64,000 nt of DNA from Nematostella vectensis. Lineage: Eukaryota > Cnidaria > Anthozoa > Actiniaria > Edwardsiidae. The notes under the pieces are model-generated. The model was not told where the DNA came from. It did not search any database and worked only from the letters and a program-made list of their open reading frames with translations. The position numbers and the translations under genes were made by a program. The stretch covers positions 2,728,001 to 2,792,000 of the forward strand of contig NC_064046.1 of the NCBI RefSeq assembly GCF_932526225.1, given 5' to 3'. Within the stretch, counting starts at the first letter, position 1. Every line of letters starts with the position of its first letter. This document shows positions 57,001-63,639 of this stretch, piece after piece.

Positions 57001-59447
57001 TCGAGGTGGCCTTAATAGCAGGGTGTCCTTGATATCAAGTTGTTCATAATAGCCACAGATAAGTGAATTATCTTGCTTTGTTAAAAATGAGGTGTCCATA
57101 ATAGTGAGGTGTCTGTTATGGTAAGTGTCCATAATAGGAGAGGGTGTCCGTAATAATAAGATGTCTACAATAATATGTTACCCTTAATAAAAATCTCAAA
57201 AAACCTCATTAATGAGATTTCCTCAATAAAAAAAGGTGTCCATAATAGAGTGCTAGTTTCCCATGATAAGGTGCCAGTAATGAGAGTTAAGATAGATGAC
57301 TGTATTTTCAATCTAACCTGTCTTTTAAATGTGTTGTTCGTTCACTGTGTTCTATGGCTAATGTCCTTAGGTGTGTTTGAGCCTGCTTGGTACATGGTAT
57401 GGTGGTGTTGCTAGCGAGAAATGGGACCCGAAAAAGTCCTCCCTTTACCAGGTAATTGGTTAAGTGATTTTAACTGGTGACTTATTGTGATTGTCACTTT
57501 GTTGCTACTGTTGCTATACTGTACTTATGTTGTTGTGGTTGTATATTGTTACAATACAGATGTTGCCATGGTTATCCTAGGATTCTATAGTGTTACCTAT
57601 CTATTTTACTTGGGTTGTCCATATGCTAATAACTCTCACTGGCCAGCACCTGTCATCAATCATTCAAAATCTTAGAAGCATATACATAGGCCAGGCCTGT
57701 ACCCAGGGGGGGGTGCAAGGGGTGCGAATGCCCCCACAACGGCCGAAGGTCCACTTTCAGTCCTCAATAGAGAACTATAAAGCTTGAGATAGATCACTCT
57801 GGTATGAGCCAAATCCGGCAATAAACGTCACGTGGAGATACTGCAAAGGCATAAAAAAACCCTTCTTGTTTTTGGGGGGTGGTCAGATTTTTATCAGAGA
57901 ACTCCCTACCTCCCCCTCCCCCCTGGAAAAATTAGGTCCACTTTCCGATTTCGCCCCCCCCCCCAATAAAAGTCCTGGGTACGTGCCTGTAGGCCAACAC
58001 TGAAATGGTCCCAATAACACTACTTCTCCTCAAGGCACCAAATGTGACTATAAATACTAAGAATGACGGAAGCCAGAGAACAGTTTAGCCTTTAGTTGTT
58101 TAGCTGTTGAAAATTATTGACTAGAGTTCTGACTGAATGATTAAAAATTGCAGTAAGAGGCCAACCAGTGAGTTGCATACCTATTTCTAATGATTTCCTT
58201 TTCATGAAAATGCTGTATGAAGTTGTGACTCACATGTCAGATTATGTTGTTGTTGTTGTTTTTACGTTGCTATTGTTACTATATGTGTTATATGTTTCTT
58301 GTTGTTGTACACAGGTTCTGCTTTCCATCCAAGGCATGATCCTTATTCCGGATCCGTGTTTTAACGAACCAGGTTATGAGGGAATCCGGAACACTGATGA
58401 GGGAGAGGTGAAATAGCTGTTCTATTTCTTCTTTTTCAATGCATTCAGCCGAATAGAAAAATTTATTGTCTATGTTATGAAATAAGAGAGACAACATGTA
58501 GGAGGATAGCCATCCAGCTGGTTGAGTTTATTGAGTAATAACAGTATAGGCAGTTAATATACAATATATATAATTGGTGAAAGTATATCATCGATATAAG
58601 GATTAAAAGTTTCCTAGATCTTCTTTAGTAGCCATAAATTGAACCGCCTTAATTTATCATCGATCTAAGGACACAACTAGTTCAGTGAGCTGGAAGGCGT
58701 CAAGTGAATAACATGACGCCAAAAACTGCATAATAAGGACATACTAAAGTCATGTGACCAAAAAGACACAACAGAAACAACAACAATCTCAATACCGAAA
58801 ATAAATTCATTTAGCCAGACCAAAATACAAAAGAAATCTTATTTCTTATCTTATTTTCCAACTTTAGAAAGGTTCAAGCATGGAAAAGCAATTAGGAAAA
58901 ACAGTCTGAGCATTAAGCATTTGCTTTTTGTGTATAATATTATGTAATATTATGATATTATATAATAATATATATATTTTTTGTGTATGAATATTTATAC
59001 ACAAAAATATATAGATTTATTTGTGTATAGATTTATTTTGTATAGATTTTGTATATACAAATAAATATTTTGGTTTTCTTAGATTTTGTCACGTGAGTAC
59101 AATGCCGCCATCCGATTGGCTACTGTGCGTCACGCAATGACTGGTCAATTGCGAAGTCCTCCAGCAGGTGAGTTTTGTCATGTCACACAACTGTCCTTCC
59201 CACAGCAGAAGCATGTATATGTAAAAAAATTTCTTTAACATTGTATTTAATTAACCAGGGTTTAATTATTTTTAATTATTCCTCGCTTACAGGCCTAGGG
59301 AACATTATCATGAGCCACTTCTTGCTCCAGAAGGACGACATCCTTCAGCAGTGTGCTGATTGGTTGAGGCAATGTGTCACGCCTGATGAGGAGAGGCGCC
59401 TAAGGCGAGCAGTTGAGGAACTTAAGACAGAGCTTGATAAGCTATAG
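20558..59447 (+). CDS. EF-hand/TM/UBE4-core/UBC fusion (E4-E2 protein)
   Basis: I can join 42 exons into one frame of 1,501 codons plus stop. Every junction preserves phase and all are GT-AG except one GC-AG. Domain order: possible signal peptide (1-24), EF-hand loop (66-77), TM helix (110-131), UBE4-like motif [14 protein letters not shown] (145-158), Ser/Lys-rich linker (to about 327), Ufd2/UBE4 core (about 328-1157), acidic linker (1158-1236), UBC domain (about 1237-1450) with Cys1366, and a charged tail. UBE4/Ufd2 proteins extend ubiquitin chains and normally end in a U-box that recruits an E2. Here the U-box is absent and an E2-type domain is fused instead. Inferred role: a membrane-tethered enzyme with E4 and E2 in one chain. 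Weakest points are the first exon, a 17-nt microexon at 36090, and whether the EF/TM exons are always included. Confidence 0.82.
20918..26068. repeat. 22-bp minisatellite, about 234 units, in fusion-gene intron 1
   Basis: Unit consensus CTCCCTCCTCTTGGTAAG plus GGGA, 22 bp, almost uninterrupted for 5.15 kb. Variants include AATGGGA, AAAGGGA, TGTTGG for TCTTGG, and occasional 20-, 21- or 23-bp units. Three units make 66 bp, so all six frames can stay open for long distances; the minus-strand frames of 1,105 and 1,488 codons here are side effects. The array fills nearly all of the intron between exon 1 and the EF-hand exon. On the transcribed strand each unit carries a pyrimidine tract and GGTAAG. 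Confidence 0.97.
26109..26600 (+). CDS. Fusion gene exons 2-3: EF-hand and transmembrane helix
   Basis: Exon 2 (26109-26186) encodes [20 protein letters not shown]. The 12-residue loop [12 protein letters not shown] has acidic or Asn ligands at positions 1, 3, 5 and 9 and Glu at 12, a canonical Ca2+-binding EF-hand. Exon 3 (26432-26600) encodes a Lys-rich stretch and then a 22-residue hydrophobic helix ([19 protein letters not shown] onward), followed by [11 protein letters not shown]. The positive charges after the helix suggest the downstream part is cytosolic, putting the EF-hand on the lumenal or outer side. Exon 3 ends in phase 1, matching exon 4. If exon 3 reads through, a stop comes at 26672-26674. 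Confidence 0.75.
26654..26659 (+). terminator. Possible intronic poly(A) signal
   Basis: AATAAA overlaps the read-through extension of exon 3, just before the in-frame TAG at 26672. If used with intron retention it would be close for a standard signal. It could make a short EF-hand/TM-only isoform, but there is no direct evidence of use. Confidence 0.3.
26693..26750 (+). repeat. tRNA-like SINE fragment
   Basis: An A-box-like TGTCCCAGTGG is followed about 30 bases later by GAGTTCGATTCC, close to a pol III B box. The segment lies in intron 3. It is too short and diverged to be called a tRNA gene; a SINE head is more likely. Confidence 0.4.
27381..29310 (+). CDS. Fusion gene exons 4-8: UBE4-like N-motif and linker
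   Basis: Exons 27381-27755, 28829-28854, 28940-29002, 29097-29126 and 29251-29310. The frame entering exon 4 has no ATG, so it needs an upstream exon ending in phase 1, which exon 3 supplies. [14 protein letters not shown] resembles the SADEIRRRRLARL start of UBE4B. A Ser/Thr/Lys-rich, probably disordered segment follows. Exon 6 ([20 protein letters not shown]) resembles the short helical segment preceding the UBE4 core. Exons 7 and 8 are short, polar and multiples of three, so they could be skipped without a frameshift. Confidence 0.78.
27822..28600. mobile_element. TIR element (779 bp) with ORF remnant in fusion-gene intron 4
   Basis: Perfect 22-nt inverted ends lie at 27822-27843 and 28579-28600 (core CAATTGCATAGCTGTCAAC). 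The left side has G-run motifs related to those near 1650-1700. A minus-strand frame ending at 28308 lies inside the right half. The size and inverted ends fit a deleted DNA transposon. Confidence 0.7.
28308..28589 (-). pseudogene. Protein remnant inside the TIR element
   Basis: A minus-strand frame of about 93 codons ends at 28308. Its translation is charged and non-repetitive ([20 protein letters not shown], then an acidic tail ESEEDSESD). It has no good upstream ATG and begins within the element's inverted end. It is best read as the C-terminal remnant of an element-encoded or captured protein. The family is not recognised. Confidence 0.35.
29330..30345. repeat. 43-bp minisatellite inside a larger element
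   Basis: About 14 units, from about 29657 to 30285, of AGTACCTATTAGGGTTAAAA plus TATAACCAGACCACGCCCACTTA. The array is flanked by GGGGGGGTACTC near 29375 and GAGTACCCCCCCCC near 30315, which are inverse of each other. GTATCTTTTAGGG fragments lie on both sides. This suggests a minisatellite grown inside an inverted-repeat element. It lies in the intron between exons 8 and 9. Confidence 0.75.
30413..52214 (+). CDS. Fusion gene exons 9-35: Ufd2/UBE4 core
   Basis: Exons: 30413-30454, 34515-34668, 35001-35059, 35820-35954, 36090-36106, 36456-36519, 36605-36664, 36757-36909, 37591-37673, 38563-38654, 39099-39260, 40279-40335, 41150-41246, 41867-41936, 43297-43416, 44267-44404, 44731-44858, 44948-44983, 45401-45550, 46248-46341, 46820-46919, 48355-48446, 50911-51009, 51583-51650 and 51995-52214, with exon numbers counted from 20558. 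Landmarks parallel to UBE4[17 protein letters not shown] (human STDGFMLNFLWVLQQ), [14 protein letters not shown] (TECFFLTLHAHHLS), LPEFYIKDM (LPEFYVEDV), [11 protein letters not shown] (DERVSRSYLAL) and [19 protein letters not shown] (GPKCRDLKVENPEKYGFEP). The core runs about 830 residues (328-1157). In Ufd2 this helical-repeat core binds Cdc48/p97 and substrate ubiquitin. At exon 20 a donor at 40336 keeps frame; a longer one at 40399 would not. Confidence 0.85.
30505..30690 (+). mobile_element. Diverged copy of the 39690/53960 repeat family
   Basis: It shares GTGTCTATTGGAAGTTTCTT, GAGGATGTGATTGA and GGTTGCCGTTGGACCTCC with the copies at 39690-39910 and 53960-54222. It abuts the start of the 70-bp array. 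Confidence 0.6.
30690..33930. repeat. 70-bp tandem array, about 46 units
   Basis: Unit landmark CCAATTTAGATGTTACCAAC recurs every 70 bp, followed by CATGTTGTACCATGAGCCAA and GCTACTTAAAATGTGATAAA. Several unit subtypes (TTGATATGCG, ACATAATATGCG, ACTAAAAATGTG) recur in runs. It occupies most of the 4.1 kb intron between exons 9 and 10. Confidence 0.95.
33920..34316. repeat. 136-bp tandem units, three copies
   Basis: CCAATTTGG recurs at 33920, 34056 and 34192. Each unit is a diverged 70-bp unit plus about 66 bp of new sequence (TATTATGTTATTGTGGGATG and GACACCACCATTCAATAG). It directly continues the 70-bp array. Confidence 0.9.
35262..35335 (-). repeat. tRNA-derived SINE head
   Basis: On the minus strand, ATGACCAAGTGTGTG is A-box-like, and ACCGGTTCGATTTCCGGT about 40 bases later is B-box-like with a T-arm stem. 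No complete cloverleaf can be drawn, so a tRNA-derived SINE is more likely than a tRNA gene. Confidence 0.45.
36881..37165 (+). repeat. 65-bp tandem repeat grown from an exon-intron junction
   Basis: CTTTCAA starts at 36881, 36946, 37011, 37076 and 37141. The first unit contains the last 29 bases of exon 16 (TTTCAAGACAGATAGTGATA to GTCCAG) and its donor GTAAGA at 36910. Later units repeat the exon end with donors GTAGAA (36975, 37040) and GTAAAA (37105). The coding end of the exon is thus copied three more times into its own intron. Confidence 0.9.
37686..37886. mobile_element. Palindromic MITE, copy 1
   Basis: The left arm TTATAGCCAAATTCGTTGTT with GCGCGACCTC pairs with a right arm GAGGTCGCGCAACAACGAAT. 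Inner blocks ATAGCGCGTAGTC and GACTACGCGCTAT also pair. A second copy is at 52854-53086. Confidence 0.75.
37889..38303. mobile_element. TIR element (415 bp), TACCTTA ends
   Basis: The left end TACCTTATAACACTGAATTT with TCGCG is matched by inverted CGCGAAAATTGAGTGTAAGG with TA at the right. It lies directly beside the palindromic MITE at 37686-37886. A partial relative is at 53090-53170, also directly beside the second palindromic MITE, so the pair may transpose or duplicate together. Confidence 0.7.
39690..39910 (+). mobile_element. Dispersed 220-260-bp repeat, copy
   Basis: TTACTTCCGGTCGATTACGT at the left and GACAATGCGGCTTTAAG at the right bound a segment repeated in inverse orientation at 53960-54222. 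A preceding GCCGCACCAG suggests inverted ends. It lies in the intron between exons 19 and 20. Confidence 0.7.
40637..41070. mobile_element. TIR element (434 bp)
   Basis: The left end TAGTATAAATCCACTCACAC and right end AGTGAGTGGATTTATACTA-type sequence are inverted repeats with one mismatch over 24 bases. The interior has GCGCGC tracts and no conserved coding region. It lies between exons 20 and 21. Confidence 0.75.
42328..42985 (+). repeat. tRNA-derived SINE with an internal 41-bp minisatellite
   Basis: The head GGATCCTTGGTGGCGCAGTT carries an A box at 42338-42349 and is followed by about ten 41-bp units (CGCTCTGTAGTGCCTGTGCC and TCTCACCACAGGTTTCCCGGT). Only then comes the B box GGTTCGATTCC at 42765-42775. 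The tail has the conserved-looking GGTTTTTCTCCGGGTTCTCC. A normal tRNA head has its boxes about 35-60 bp apart; here they are about 420 bp apart. It lies in the intron between exons 22 and 23. Confidence 0.7.
43553..44250. repeat. (GAT)n triplet array, about 0.7 kb
   Basis: Imperfect GATGATGAT runs with a longer period containing AATTATGATGATGATGGTGG and AATGCTGATAATGATG. It encodes long Met- or Ile-rich frames on both strands, which are artefacts. It fills the intron between exons 23 and 24. Confidence 0.9.
45020..45310. repeat. (TCA)n triplet array
   Basis: Imperfect TCATCATCA and ACCATTATC runs in the intron between exons 26 and 27. It is the complementary motif to the GAT array at 43553-44250, so a primary transcript could pair between the two introns. 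Confidence 0.85.
45619..45944. mobile_element. MITE with CAGGCCCGTAC ends, copy 1
   Basis: The left end CAGGCCCGTACATAGG and right end TTGGGTACGGGCCTG are inverted. The interior has G runs and an ACGGCCRAAWGTCCACTTTC-type block in inverse orientation. Related copies are at 57692-57989 and, truncated, at 51370-51480. Confidence 0.75.
46690..46785 (+). pseudogene. Decayed duplicate of exon 29 just upstream of it
   Basis: An acceptor CACTTTTAG ending at 46728 is followed by GGCTTTCTGGACGCCATTCT, then GAGTGACGGTCT. This matches the start of the functional exon at 46820 with substitutions and a 12-base in-frame deletion. The copy loses similarity before any donor. The preceding intron end (TTACTATGGTTACTGAT) is duplicated too, so the unit is about 90 bp. 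Confidence 0.75.
46935..48075. repeat. 37-bp minisatellite, about 30 units
   Basis: Unit GTGTAGAGCGTGACTGTGGG plus TGACAGTGTGTATCTTG, with variants lacking the GGGT. It begins only about 15 bases after the donor of exon 29. Frames read through on the minus strand are artefacts. Confidence 0.92.
48535..50860. repeat. 34-bp minisatellite, about 68 units
   Basis: Unit ACACCCTGTTATTGAAGACA plus CCTCGTTATTACGA, with deletion variants (TTAGA, TTTCGA). It fills the intron between exons 30 and 31. Reverse-complement relatives, much more degenerate, occur at 56215-57285. Confidence 0.94.
51280..51480 (+). repeat. tRNA-like SINE head plus MITE fragment
   Basis: GGGTGGCTAGTTGTGTTAGC (A-box-like) and GGTTCGATTCC (B box) lie within 51288-51345. 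Directly after this is a truncated copy of the CAGGCCCGTAC MITE, ending CTGGGTACGGGCC near 51475. This suggests one element inserted into or beside the other. Confidence 0.5.
52495..52788 (+). CDS. Fusion gene exon 36: acidic linker into UBC domain
   Basis: 98 codons, phase 0 at both ends. Most of the exon is Ser-, Glu-, Thr- and Pro-rich (residues 1158-1236) and probably disordered. The last 19 residues, [19 protein letters not shown], resemble the first helix of BIRC6/UBE2O-class UBC domains, which read Y-x(2)-L-x(2)-L-x-F-D. In UBE4 this is where the U-box would begin; no U-box pattern is present here. Confidence 0.85.
52854..53086. mobile_element. Palindromic MITE, copy 2
   Basis: The arms CTTATAGCCGAATTCTTTGT and GCAACAACGAATTTGGCTAT pair as at 37686-37886. 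TCGCGAA-rich sequence related to 37889-38303 follows directly (53090-53170). Confidence 0.7.
53395..59447 (+). CDS. Fusion gene exons 37-42 region: C-terminal UBC (E2) domain
   Basis: Exons 53395-53441, 55054-55144, 55787-55944, 56036-56066, 57371-57451, 58315-58407, 59083-59167 and 59293-59447 (TAG). Landmarks: [75 protein letters not shown], and a C-terminal helix. These follow the BIRC6 UBC domain closely (human [48 protein letters not shown]). Active-site Cys1366 lies two residues after Lys1364, and the FNPN motif replaces the usual HPN. The domain appears complete and catalytically competent. BIRC6 and UBE2O are large E2 or E3-independent E2 enzymes. The chain ends with a charged helix [19 protein letters not shown]. 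Confidence 0.9.
53960..54222 (-). mobile_element. Dispersed repeat, inverse copy of 39690-39910
   Basis: AAAGCCGCATCGTCACCAGT at the left and ACTGGTGACAATGCGGCTTT at the right are inverted ends. The interior (AACAGGCCATCCGCTCTAAA, CCTCAAAGAAACTTCCAAAA) matches the 39690 copy reverse-complemented. This is the most complete copy and defines the family ends. Confidence 0.8.
56215..57285 (-). repeat. Degenerate relatives of the 34-bp repeat, inverse orientation
   Basis: Phrases such as AATAACGAGGTGTCC, TCTGTAATAACAAG, AGCAGGGTGTCCTTGATAT and GAGGTGTCCATAATA are variants of the reverse complement of the 34-bp unit at 48535-50860. Spacing is irregular and divergence high. It lies in the intron just before the active-site Cys exon. 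Confidence 0.65.
57692..57989. mobile_element. MITE with CAGGCCCGTAC-type ends, copy 2
   Basis: The left CAGGCCTGTACCCAGG and right CCTGGGTACGTGCCTG are inverted. The interior contains ACGGCCGAAGGTCCACTTTC, shared with the copy at 45619-45944. Confidence 0.75.
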
Positions 59448-59450
59448 TGT

Positions 59451-59705
59451 AGGAAAATTACCTCCTTAAAAGGAACAATAAACAGAGCATGAATAGCTAT
59501 AGAGAGGGAGAGGGATATTCGGTTGCAATAATATTGGATATCACTCCTTAGTAGAAAATTACCACAGGAACAGTAAACAGAGATTGAATAGCTATAGAGA
59601 GATATTGGGTTGCAAGAATATTGGATATCACTCCTACCACTCCTGTGTAGGATAATTTCCTCCTTAGAAGGAACAGTAAACAAAGCTTGAATAGCTATAG
59701 AAAAA
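59451..59705. repeat. Three diverged copies of a 3'-UTR segment (about 100 bp)
   Basis: Landmarks GAATAGCTATAGAGAG and ATATTGGATATCACTCCT recur. Copies start near 59451, 59555 and 59647. The repeat begins at the stop codon of the fusion gene, so the 3' UTR itself has been duplicated. Confidence 0.7.
59477..59482 (+). terminator. Poly(A) signal of the fusion gene
   Basis: AATAAA 30 bases after the TAG stop. The segment 59451-59700 is a diverged tandem repeat of about 100 bp; in the second and third copies the signal reads AGTAAA. Confidence 0.5.
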
Positions 59706-61957
59706 GGGGGGACCCATGAACACACCCAGATGTAGGGGAGACAGGCTATAGTGTAGTATGTTCCAGGCCTGAGGAGGAAAAATACCAAAGGCTAGTTGAT
59801 GACGAGCTTTAGAGCTAAAGGGGGGGTGTGTGCCTAACTCTTGTAGCCATATGCGGGGAGGGGGTAGGGGGCTGGATTGGCAGGTTCTAATAACAGATCT
59901 ACATATTTTAGAAAACTCTGGGGCCCAATGACCATACTTGACCTCACACTGGTTATAATAGTTCAAAGAGGGTTGTAAGAAAATGTCCTGTTTTTTTCCC
60001 TGATGGACACAAGCCATACAATATTTTATTTTAGCTGTGTGTTGAAGATATTGCTCATGGAAACAATGACACACCTGTCAACTCTCCCACATTTGGCGGG
60101 AATCTCAAGATTTTGGACAGCTCTTCTCCCGTGTTGAGCACTAGATCTCTCGCATTTTAGCGATTTTTATAACTCCCAGAAAAAAAATCGACATTTTGCC
60201 TATTTTCTATTAAAATATTTAAAACAATAATTCCCTTGCATACCACATTAAGTCTAACACCCTCGTGAGATTATAAGTGAATTTGTGTCCAACAGCCCCC
60301 CAAAGGAAATATACCCCTCTCCCAAAAAAATCTTTAAGGGGCAGCGTCATGGTACTGCACATGTCTGGAGTCAGTGTTTATTGTAGGCTTTTATTTGTCT
60401 ACAAACAGCTGAACTTTAAGCTATCAAAGGAGAGCTATTGCAAAGCTCTTACAGTGACACTGCCCCTTTAAGCCTTGAGATTTTCTGGGGTTAAAAGGTA
60501 TGCAATGGTTTTCATTGAACTACATAATTGCAATAGGTTTAATCTCCTTCTGAGTGGTAGGGGGTTATCTTTCTAAACAATTCTCTTGCTGTTAGTTTGA
60601 TCTAGTGGTTTTCAAAAACCTGTGAAATACTATTTAGTTCATTAGTACTAATACACTGTAATGTCATTGTTGGTTCTGGGTTGGCTATTACACTTAAACA
60701 ATTACTTTTGTTGAACAGGATGCGCGGCTTACACAGGGGTGTGTGGCGGAAGCTGGGAATGTCTGCAGGATTTTGAAAACCACTCTAGTTTCCCTAGAAG
60801 AATAGGTATATGTCAGTTTTCGTAAATCCGTCCAAGGCCCCCTAGAATTGTTCATGTTTGTATTGTAAAAATACATATATCGATGGATTCACTTTCAAAA
60901 TACTAAGGTAATAAAAGGTTATGATAACATCTCTTTGAATTACTTTTGAATGCCATATAAATATCTTCTTGGTGCCATGGTGGTTTTAAAGAATCTCTTT
61001 GTGATTGGGGAGCATTTTTCACTCTCCCACAAAATGGCAACCAAAAATAAAAAATACCCTCCCCAACAACAAAAGAGGTCATTAACAAAGGACTTTTTTA
61101 TTGAATTGATTTCTTTGTTGACATAGCATTAGACAACTCATAAGTAGTAGATGCATGGTCTCCTAGCTCTTCAAGTATGGCACATTCTTAACAGTAAAAC
61201 CATTGCCAGTACCATGTACCGTTTATTCTATCTGGTCATTTCGACAGCCAAATATGGTGAAATCTGGCTTGGGAGATGCAACATAAGATTCACACAAATA
61301 TGTGGTTTATTCCTTAGAAGCATTGATATAAAAAAGTGTATATTTTCATTCATTAACAAGATGTAGTCTAGTCAGAAAAAGTATTACACAATTATTTTGG
61401 TACTGTGGACAGCTAAGGTGGTTAGTTACACAAGCTCCCCAACCCCACCACCACCACTGACATCACAATGTGGGTCATTCTTATTGAAGGGTTATAAACA
61501 GTAGCAGATCTACAGGGTTTAAACCCCCCCCCCCCCCCCATTGGGCTATCTTTTTTATTGTTTTCATTGTGTCTGTTCATTCCAAAATGGTTACGAAGGT
61601 CAAATAATTATGAAAAATTTTGGGTCAAAAACCCCCTTGGCAAAAATCAGATCTGCCCCTGATAAAATATTACATTTATCACATATGAAATCTTGGTAAC
61701 ATGCCTTAAAAATGTAAACACAAAAACCAACCCACACAAAAAAAGGTTCTCTTTTTTAGTGTTTGTTGTTGTTTTAGTACAACACATTCTCACTTCAAAC
61801 CTTGTTCCGGGAGCATCTTGGTTTAAATCAATGTACCCTGACTTTATGTTAGGTTCGTTGAACCTATTTTTTCAATAAACATGCATGTGCTTTAAAACTG
61901 TGCCTGTGTCCCTTATTTAAAAAAATCAAAACTCTTGATCATATAAATAACCTAAAT
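59706..61957. other. Intergenic region between convergent genes
   Basis: Right of the fusion gene and left of the minus-strand EF-hand gene. It holds scattered repeat fragments, a C run near 61530, and AATAAA near 61875 on the plus strand. One acceptor-led 28-codon frame at 60719-60805 could not be assigned to a gene. Nothing else is supported. Confidence 0.5.
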
Positions 61958-63240
61958 TTACATAAAATAATGATCACACATAAGTAATGGACAGTCTCTG
62001 AACTCTGTCTCATAATCGTATAGCAACTCAACAAGCTGTGGCTCAGGCCTTGGACCTCCCTTGAAACCACACTCGTTCAATTTCTTATGATGGTCAAGAA
62101 GAACTCTTTCCTTGTCCTTTGTCTCACAGAATATTGATATGTTCCTTGGCGTGCCACCAAAGCGTTGTGATATCAGTTCGGCAATAGAATGCACTGAAAC
62201 ATGCGCATGCACGTAAAGCTGGAAATGACCTGGATAGTTCTTCATTTGTGGTAGATTTGCAAATGTTATAAGCTTCAGCTCAAGACTTAAAAACCTGGAA
62301 ATGAATTAAAATTGAATCTAAGTGTTTAAACTAGTATTTCAATAATGATATGTTATTCAAAAATCTTAAAGGGGGCAAGAAATAGGCTGGAGAATAAGAA
62401 GGAGCAATTGTAGAAATTCTAGAAATTGTAATGTTGGAAATAAACTTGTTTTTTGGGCCTTTATTTCTTTGTGAGGAAAAAATGAATAAATGACACAAGA
62501 TCAGAAGTAATGGCAGTCACACAATCTGAATTTGGAATTATTAGTTATTTCATCAGGGTGGTAAAGGGTATTTTTGTGAAATGAGATTTGGCCATTTTTC
62601 ACCCTACGAGAAACATGAAATCGTCCATTTCAATGTCTGTGAAACGTGAAAAGTCATTTTGCCTGGTCTGTGAAACAAGATCCATACCCCCTTACCAGCC
62701 TGTATCATGGGTTAAATTGTTTCAAAGCCTTTGCATTACAAAATAACTTGTGGCAAAGGAGAGAAAATACATGGTACAATGCTATATTTTGATAAAATAA
62801 TCAACAGACATAGATCAATTTTACCTTGGAAACTTTTCCACTACTGGTCTCCACAATCCCAACTTACAACACGGACAACCTTCAAGCTTCTCCCGCTCAA
62901 ACGTCAGAGGCGGCAGACCATCATCTGGTACGCACTCTTCTTTCTTGTAATACCGTAAACCTTTGGAGAATTCCAGGTAATCCAGTAGACCATTACCATC
63001 TCTGTCCAGTTTTTTAGCAAGGACATAGAGTTCAAGGCTGTTAGCTGGTGCATTTAGGTCTCTCATTCCAGCATAAAACTCCTCATAAGAGAGCTCCCCA
63101 TCACCATCAACGTCAAATCTTCTAAACAAGTCAATGGCCCTGGAGTAATTGTCTATCATCCATTTGTTCATACGAGCTACAAACGCTTCATGGAGATCTT
63201 CAGTTGCTTCAAAAGCTTCAGCAGCCTTTTCAAGTTTTTC
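61958..63240 (-). CDS. Tandem EF-hand protein with C-terminal domain, 5' partial
   Basis: Two minus-strand exons, 63240-62825 and 62294-61958, join in phase (AG|G at the junction) and give the last 250 residues. The first exon has two canonical EF-hands with loops DVDGDGELSYEE and DRDGNGLLDYLE, both with acidic or Asn ligands and Glu at position 12. A Cys-rich CPCCKLGLW and a conserved-looking C-terminal region follow (YVHAHVSVHSIAELISQRFG, then LLYDYETEFRDCPLL). The spacing suggests a ubiquitin-like or TGS-like fold, but I cannot name the family. The acceptor at 63241 shows more exons upstream, probably beyond the window. Role: Ca2+-binding protein, function unknown. Confidence 0.8.
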
Positions 63241-63639
63241 CTAAGATACCATGCAAGATTTAGGAAACGATTTTCTCCCTATTCTTGTTTGTCAGTCCTG
63301 ACACCCTGACACCTTCATTTCAGTAATTTTCTTTAAAAAAATGGTTGGGGTTGGTTGGTGAACAGAAGCTTTTTTGAGGCGATCTTTCACAGGGAACCCT
63401 TAACACCACAGGAAACCCGTAAGAACGTCAAGGAAGTCTACTAGCTTTTGCTATCAGAAACTTGTATCAAATTCCGGATATCACTTGGAGGTACGATAAT
63501 GTTATTAAGGTATACAGTTAACATGAACTCTATGCAACCTAAAACATTTTGTAATCAATTTGCCATAATAAAATAGGCATATGAGTTTGCTTAAGTTTTT
63601 TTTTATATAATGCTGAGTGAAATCTAATAGGGTTTTTTT

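Noticed and set aside
60719-60805. Acceptor-led 28-codon frame ending in TAG
   Set aside because: It does not join to the fusion gene in its open phase, and no partner exon is visible.
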